In this document: positions 19,288 through 23,497 of the stretch, piece by piece | Layout of the letters: each line of letters starts with the position of its first letter | Position numbering within the stretch: the first letter of the stretch is position 1 | The notes under the pieces: generated by a model | Database searches by the model: none | Told to the model about the DNA's origin: nothing | The model's input: the letters and a program-made list of their open reading frames with translations, nothing else | Origin: a virus | Strand: one strand, 5' to 3' | Length of the DNA: 23,497 bases | IMG/VR virus record: IMGVR_UViG_3300029266_000838 | Location: 1-23,497 of that record | Translations under genes and position numbers: made by a program

Positions 19288-19485
19288 ATGAGTGCTTCAC
19301 AAGAAAATATAGTTAATAATTTACAAACAAAGATAAGGGATCGCATGAATGAACATGCTGACCATATGAGTACAGGCAACTGTAAAGATTTTGAAGAATA
19401 CAGGTATTTCACGGGAATAATAGCTGGACTAGCTTTAGTAGAAAGAGATATTCTTGACCTACTTGAAATAGTAAATCGACAATAA
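19288..19485 (+). CDS. Small protein between portal and co-chaperonin genes (65 aa)
   Basis: The ATG follows the portal stop by two bases with no obvious ribosome binding site, so coupled translation is likely. The protein is helical: NIVNNLQTKIRDRMNEHADH, then DFEEYRYFTGIIAGLALVER and DILDLLEIVNRQ. Similar 60-70-residue proteins with a central YR---G-I-GL---E--I-DL helix often follow portal genes in marine phages; their function is unknown, perhaps in head assembly. Confidence 0.65.
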   Translation: MSASQENIVNNLQTKIRDRMNEHADHMSTGNCKDFEEYRYFTGIIAGLALVERDILDLLEIVNRQ

Positions 19486-19529
19486 AGTCGCAAGGACCTA
19501 GACCTATATCTAGTGCAAAGGAGAATTGA

Positions 19530-19928
19530 ATGGCGTCTACAAAAAAAGTAGAATCTGTTAAAGCTGTAACGAGTGATGAACAAGCTCGTAAAGCAAAACA
19601 ACTACCTATACCAAAAGGTTACAAGCTATTAATAGCTTTACCCGAAGCCGAAGAAAAAACTAAAGGCGGAATTATAAAAGCACAACAAACAATGCAAATC
19701 GAAGAAGTCGGTTCAATTTGTGGATTTGTTCTTAAAATGGGCGAAGACTGTTACAACGATAAAACAAGATTTCCAAGTGGACCTTTCTGTAAAGAAGGCG
19801 ATTGGATTATTATGCGTTCTTATTCAGGTACTAGATTTTTAGTACATGGAAAAGAATTTCGTTTAATCAATGACGATAGCGTTGAAGCTGTAGTCGAAGA
19901 CCCAAGAGGTATAGTTAAGGTATTATGA
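19530..19928 (+). CDS. GroES-like co-chaperonin
   Basis: A 132-residue protein with GroES (Cpn10) features: IPKGYKLLIALPEAEEKTKG matches the first strands (P--DR-L----E---KT-GGI), GGIIKAQQTMQIEEVGSICG contains the mobile-loop region, FVLKMGEDCYND with KEGDWIIMRSYSGTRFLVHG matches the V---GD-V----Y-G pattern, and it ends in a short strand. Phage co-chaperonins such as T4 gp31 and RB49 CocO cap host GroEL so that the major capsid protein can fold. Its place among head genes fits. AAAGGAG precedes the ATG. The mobile loop's GroEL-binding tripeptide cannot be fixed by eye. Confidence 0.8.
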   Translation: MASTKKVESVKAVTSDEQARKAKQLPIPKGYKLLIALPEAEEKTKGGIIKAQQTMQIEEVGSICGFVLKMGEDCYNDKTRFPSGPFCKEGDWIIMRSYSGTRFLVHGKEFRLINDDSVEAVVEDPRGIVKVL

Positions 19929-21007
19929 TAGAAGAAAATAACACCGTAGAACAAGAAGTTATAGAAGAAGTTTTTCAACCTGCAACTTCTGCTGAAGATA
20001 AATTTTTTGGAGTAACAACCACTATTGGTAAAACTCCTGATGAAAGAAAACAAAAATCTGAAGAAACTAAATCAGAAATTGAAGTTGAGATTCTTGACGA
20101 TAGACCAATTGATGATAGAAAACCACAAAGAACACAATCAAAAAATGATGATGATTTAGAATCTGAAATTGATGGTGTTGATGACCAAGTTAAAAAAAGA
20201 ATTAATAGACTCAAGTATGAGTATCACGAAGAAAGAAGAGCAAAAGAAGCATCTCATAAAATTAGAGATGAATCAGTAGGATATGCTCAACAAGTTTTAG
20301 CTGAAAACAAAAGATTATCAGCTTTAATAAACAAAGGTGAAGAAGCTTTACTAGGTCAAATATCTGCTAAATCAACTGCTGAGTTAGAAAAAGCAAAACA
20401 AGAATTTAAAGACGCTTATGAAAGCGGTGATAGTGATAAGATGTTAGATGCTAATGAGAAGATATTAAATTCTCAAGTTGATTTAAAATCTACTAATGAA
20501 AAATTAAATTACTATCAACAAACAAACCAAGTTGTACAACAACCTGTACAACAACCTGTTCAACAACAGGTACAACAAAATGTATCTGAACAATATGCAC
20601 CACCTGATGCTAAAGCTGTATCATGGTTGCAAGAGAATAAATGGTTTGGAAGTAAAGATCATAGAGATATGACTGGTTATGCGTATGGACTACATGAGAC
20701 TCTTATACAAGATGAAAATATAGTTCCTACAAGTGACGAGTATTATCAGGAAGTTGACAAGCGTATGCATGGCAAATTTCCTGAGTTTTTTGGAACAAAA
20801 GAACAAGCTGAAAGTAATGGCGAAGTCGTTACTACAACTGCGATTTCCAAAAAACCATCATCGGTGGTAGCACCTGCTGTTAGAAGTAACGGCTCAGTAC
20901 CCCGCAAAGTGCAGTTAACAGCAACTCAAGTCAACCTCGCAAGAAGACTTGGGATAACACCAGAGCAATATGCCAAACAAGTCGCTAAGGAGATGAATAA
21001 TGGCTGA
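19925..21007 (+). CDS. Scaffolding-like protein
   Basis: A 360-residue, highly charged protein encoded before the capsid genes. The first 90 residues are acidic and disordered. A long coiled-coil follows (INRLKYEYHEERRAKEASHK, LAENKRLSALINKGEEALLG, AELEKAKQEFKDAYESGDSD). Then comes a Q/V repeat (VVQQPVQQPVQQQVQQNV) and a C-terminal folded part with WLQENKWFGSKDHRDM and a basic end (LTATQVNLARRLGITPEQYA). Composition, coiled-coil and position are those of internal scaffolds that direct procapsid assembly. It overlaps the co-chaperonin gene by four bases (ATGA). Confidence 0.75.
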   Translation: MIEENNTVEQEVIEEVFQPATSAEDKFFGVTTTIGKTPDERKQKSEETKSEIEVEILDDRPIDDRKPQRTQSKNDDDLESEIDGVDDQVKKRINRLKYEYHEERRAKEASHKIRDESVGYAQQVLAENKRLSALINKGEEALLGQISAKSTAELEKAKQEFKDAYESGDSDKMLDANEKILNSQVDLKSTNEKLNYYQQTNQVVQQPVQQPVQQQVQQNVSEQYAPPDAKAVSWLQENKWFGSKDHRDMTGYAYGLHETLIQDENIVPTSDEYYQEVDKRMHGKFPEFFGTKEQAESNGEVVTTTAISKKPSSVVAPAVRSNGSVPRKVQLTATQVNLARRLGITPEQYAKQVAKEMNNG

Positions 21008-21494
21008 AGATAAAAATATAGAAGTAACTGAAGAAGTTACAAGAGCAGCAAGAGAAGCAGAATCCAGAACTAAAACTGCAAGACGAACTGATACATGGGA
21101 ACCACAATCCAAATTACCTAATCCAGCACCACAAGACGGATGGGTATTTAGATGGGTGGCAACAAGTATCTTAGGTCAACCAAATAATGTTAATGTTTCT
21201 TCTAAGTTTAGAGAAGGCTGGGAACCTGTGAAAGCAGAAGACCATCCTGAATTAAATTTAGTAAGTGACCACGGCTCAGAATGGGCTGGGAAAGGTAACA
21301 TGGAAGTTGGTGGACTTTTGTTATGCAAAGCTCCAAAAGAACTTATGGAGCAAAGAGATGCGTACTATAAAAATATGGCACAAACTCAAATGGAAGCTGT
21401 GGACAATAATTATTTAAAAGAAAATGACCCTCGTATGCCTATGTTAAAACCAGAACGCAAAACAAGGTCAACTTTTGGCGGTGGCTCTAAGTAA
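21000..21494 (+). CDS. Conserved phage head-region protein (164 aa)
   Basis: The ATG lies inside the end of the scaffold gene (8-base overlap). The N-terminus is charged (VTEEVTRAAREAESRTKTAR). The middle runs WEPQSKLPNPAPQDGWVFRW, and NVSSKFREGWEPVKAEDHPE, with VGGLLLCKAPKELMEQRDAY near the C-terminus. An R-W-R-----N-----REGWEPV-A-DHPE block is common to a family of proteins encoded next to capsid genes in marine phages. No biochemical role is known to me; perhaps a minor head or scaffold component. Confidence 0.65.
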   Translation: MAEDKNIEVTEEVTRAAREAESRTKTARRTDTWEPQSKLPNPAPQDGWVFRWVATSILGQPNNVNVSSKFREGWEPVKAEDHPELNLVSDHGSEWAGKGNMEVGGLLLCKAPKELMEQRDAYYKNMAQTQMEAVDNNYLKENDPRMPMLKPERKTRSTFGGGSK

Positions 21495-21543
21495 ATATTT
21501 TACTGAGCTGCTATATATAAACTTTATTTAAAAGGAAATTAAT

Positions 21544-22122
21544 ATGTCAGCAACGGCAACACCAATGGGTGCTGAACCAGTCGGAACTTTAAGTGCAAGT
21601 GGCTCCTACACAGGAAAAATGAGACATTACAAAGTTGCGTCTAACGACAGTACTGCAATATTCTATGGAGATTTTGTTAAAATGACCAGTGCAGGTGTAG
21701 TAACACTTGATAATGGCACAGCAACATTAACCCCAATAGGAGTATTCATGGGATGTTCTTATACAGACCCGAATACAAAACAATTAACATTTTCACAATT
21801 TTATCCAGCATCAACTGTTGCTAGTGATATTAGTGCTTATGTTTTAAACGACCCTTTTGTTGAATTGAGAATGCAAGGTGACGCAACCTTGGCTCAAACA
21901 GCATTAGGAAACAATGCAGCAGTTGTACAAACTGCTGGAAGTACAAGTATTGGCAGAAGTAAAAACTCTGTAGATTCTTCTACAATCGCAACCACAAATA
22001 CATTACCTGTAAAAATTATCGAGTTCATTGACGGACCAGATAGTGCAGTAGGTGATGGATTTACAGATGTAATTGTTATGTTCAATGTTGGACATCAATT
22101 GCTTAATACAACAGGCATCTAA
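21544..22122 (+). CDS. Probable head decoration/structural protein (192 aa)
   Basis: AAAGGAAA precedes the ATG. The protein is rich in T, A, S, G and V and mostly beta: GKMRHYKVASNDSTAIFYGD, FVKMTSAGVVTLDNGTATLT, PIGVFMGCSYTDPNTKQLTF, VSDISAYVLNDPFVELR-like strands, and VKIIEFIDGPDSAVGDGFTD. It reads like a small virion surface or head protein placed directly upstream of the major capsid gene, the common location of decoration proteins. No enzymatic motif. Assignment is by composition and position. Confidence 0.65.
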   Translation: MSATATPMGAEPVGTLSASGSYTGKMRHYKVASNDSTAIFYGDFVKMTSAGVVTLDNGTATLTPIGVFMGCSYTDPNTKQLTFSQFYPASTVASDISAYVLNDPFVELRMQGDATLAQTALGNNAAVVQTAGSTSIGRSKNSVDSSTIATTNTLPVKIIEFIDGPDSAVGDGFTDVIVMFNVGHQLLNTTGI

Positions 22123-22142
22123 TCCCCTAGGAGGAAATTATA

Positions 22143-23081
22143 ATGGCTATCGCAAGACCACAAATGATGAAAGAACTTCTACCCGGACTTAATGCTCTGT
22201 TTGGGTTGGAATACGAAAAGTACGATGATGAGCATACTATGATTTACGAAACTGAATCTTCGGATAGGTCTTTTGAAGAAGAAGTACAGTTAAGTGGATT
22301 TGGTCAAGCTAGTGTAAAAAATGAGGGTTCAGCAATCAACTATGATTCTGCACAAGAAAGTTTTACAGCTAGGTATAACCATGAAACTATTGCATTAGGC
22401 TTTGCAATCACAGAAGAAGCAATCGAAGATAACCTCTACGATTCTTTATCTGCTAGATATACAAAGGCTTTAGCAAGAGCAATGGCTTATACAAAACAAG
22501 TGAAATCTGCAGCTCCATTAAACAATGGATTTAGCAACAGCTTCCAATCAGGTGATGGTGTAAATTTATTTACAGCAGCTAGTGATGGAGTTACTGGTGG
22601 TGGAGGTCATCCATTAGTTAATGGAGGTACTAACAGCAATAGACCAGTAACTGGTGCTGATCTTAATGAGACATCTTTAGAAGATGCAATCATTAATATT
22701 GCGGCTTTCAAAGACCAAAGAGGATTGCTTATTGCAGCTAAACCTAAAAGATTAATTGTTCCACCTGCTCTGCAGTTTACGGCAACTCGTCTTTTAGAGT
22801 CTCAAATGAGACCGGGAACAGCAGACAATGATATAAATGCTATCACCAATAATGGTGCTATACCTGAAGGATATATGGTTAACCATTATCTTACAGATAC
22901 AAATGCATTTTACATCATTACTGATGTACCGAACGGCATGAAGCATTTCCAAAGAACTGCTTTGGAAACGTCTATGGATGGAGATTTTGATACTGGTAAT
23001 GTTAGATATAAAAGTAGAGAAAGATATAGCTTCGGCGTATCTGACCCACTAGGTATCTATGGTTCACCGGGTTCAAGTTAA
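22143..23081 (+). CDS. Major capsid protein
   Basis: A 312-residue protein with a very strong ribosome binding site (AGGAGG) and a terminator directly after it, as expected for the most abundant virion protein. Features in order: LLPGLNALFGLEYEKYDDEH at the N-terminus, FEEEVQLSGFGQASVKNEGS, a long helix with ITEEAIEDNLYDSLSARYTK, the loop GGGGHPLVNGG, PKRLIVPPALQFTATRLLES in the A-domain core, and FQRTALETSMDGDFDTGNVR with YKSRERYSFGVSDP at the end. These are consistent with an HK97-fold capsid protein of marine phages. No N-terminal propeptide is evident; the separate scaffold gene fits that. Confidence 0.88.
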   Translation: MAIARPQMMKELLPGLNALFGLEYEKYDDEHTMIYETESSDRSFEEEVQLSGFGQASVKNEGSAINYDSAQESFTARYNHETIALGFAITEEAIEDNLYDSLSARYTKALARAMAYTKQVKSAAPLNNGFSNSFQSGDGVNLFTAASDGVTGGGGHPLVNGGTNSNRPVTGADLNETSLEDAIINIAAFKDQRGLLIAAKPKRLIVPPALQFTATRLLESQMRPGTADNDINAITNNGAIPEGYMVNHYLTDTNAFYIITDVPNGMKHFQRTALETSMDGDFDTGNVRYKSRERYSFGVSDPLGIYGSPGSS

Positions 23082-23094
23082 GTCTTGATTCTTT

Positions 23095-23119
23095 AAGGGA
23101 GGCTTCGGTCTCCCTTTTT
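23095..23119 (+). terminator. Rho-independent terminator after the capsid gene
   Basis: AAGGGAGGC-TTCG-GTCTCCCTT followed by a T run. The stem has nine pairs, including a G-U that exists only on the plus strand, and the stable UUCG tetraloop. It ends the packaging/capsid transcript or limits readthrough into the next gene. Confidence 0.93.
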
Positions 23120-23204
23120 ATTCTAGGTATTTTTATTAATCAGTCTATCAACTGCCCTAGCAGACTTTGCCAAGATGATAGATTATTTCTTTTAGGAGAA
23201 AAAT

Positions 23205-23497
23205 ATGGCTAACACAACATTTAATGGACCAGTAAGGTCCGAAAAGGGTTTTGAACAAATTGCAGTAGATGCAACAACTGGAGCAGAAACAACTAATTTT
23301 GATATAGATGCAAGTGGTAATATTACCGATGTAGGCTCGATTGCATCCGATGGTGCTATTTCTACTACAAGCACTATATTAGGTAAGAAAGTAATTAATA
23401 CAACTTTTAATGCTAGTGCTGCTAAATCAGAAGCTATAACAGCAGCTCAATCAGGAACTTTGTTTTTAATTGACGGCACAAATAATAATGTAATTAC
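23205..23497 (+). CDS. Partial structural protein gene, C-terminus beyond window
   Basis: AGGAGA precedes ATG 23205, and 97 full codons are visible. The protein is rich in T, A, S, G and N: MANTTFNGPVRSEKGFEQIA, then TTNFDIDASGNITDVGSIAS and VINTTFNASAAKSEAITAAQ. This start, with NGPVRSE-GF, is familiar from head or fibre-associated proteins after the capsid gene in marine phages. The repeated beta-type pattern suggests a virion surface protein. It is separated from the capsid gene by a terminator, so it may have its own promoter. Confidence 0.7.
   Translation, partial: MANTTFNGPVRSEKGFEQIAVDATTGAETTNFDIDASGNITDVGSIASDGAISTTSTILGKKVINTTFNASAAKSEAITAAQSGTLFLIDGTNNNVI

Noticed and set aside
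1-23497. CRISPR array, insertion sequence, integrase or attachment site
   Set aside because: No regularly spaced repeats, transposase or recombinase motifs were found on either strand.

Overview
The window is a piece of an AT-rich, double-stranded DNA tailed phage (or prophage) genome. It carries a packaging and capsid module (small and large terminase, portal, GroES-like co-chaperonin, scaffold-like protein, major capsid protein) and a replication/recombination module (primase-helicase, annealing protein, SSB-like protein, PD-(D/E)XK nuclease). The gene types and base composition resemble marine bacteriophages. Two GTTC-N7-GTTC boxes, the LexA site of Alphaproteobacteria, point to an alphaproteobacterial host. 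No integrase is visible, so lifestyle is undecided.

Layout. (1) 1-3215, minus strand: recombination genes read leftward from a sigma70-like promoter near 3246-3273: small protein, PD-(D/E)XK nuclease, small protein, Sak3/DUF1071-like annealing protein, SSB-like protein ending DDLPF, HNH/Ref-like nuclease, and a partial HTH-like gene. (2) 3306-5946, plus strand: small protein, T7 gp4-like primase-helicase, unknown protein. (3) 5915-13522, minus strand: a long run of small overlapping genes that also holds a MoxR-type AAA+ ATPase, a DUF3150-like protein and a metallopeptidase/VWA protein. Six genes of 42-59 codons missing from simple ORF lists were added from overlaps and ribosome binding sites, including an Arc-like ribbon-helix-helix protein and a one-helix membrane protein. 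(4) 13553-14167: no genes; a 423-base region of raised GC closed by a 9-bp end-to-end pairing (candidate structured RNA), then an SOS-type operator. (5) 14168-end, plus strand: TerS, a lone LexA-type DNA-binding domain with its own SOS box, TerL, portal, GroES-like, scaffold-like, capsid genes, a terminator, and a partial structural gene.

The most striking feature is in region 3. Four type I hammerhead ribozymes (8790-8860, 9110-9180, 11228-11338, 13155-13219) and one probable type III hammerhead with an altered core (12356-12410) lie on the minus strand. Each sits between the stop codon of one gene and the ribosome binding site of the next. They would cut the polycistronic RNA into cassettes: [13220 gene] / [49-, 52-, 69- and 42-aa genes] / [MoxR] / [DUF3150-like + VWA] / [75-aa gene] / [distal small genes]. 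Three copies share their core but covary in stem II and have unrelated, fully paired stem III sequences, which is direct evidence of selection for the fold.

Two further dispersed signals stand out. A 16-bp palindrome (TATTAAC-NN-GTTAATA, eight copies) lies mostly between a stop codon and the next start. A 14-bp CTAG-flanked element lies upstream of the primase-helicase and, inverted, upstream of TerL. Together the window suggests a phage that controls gene expression with self-cleaving RNAs, repeated operators, and SOS-coupled promoters for the packaging genes.
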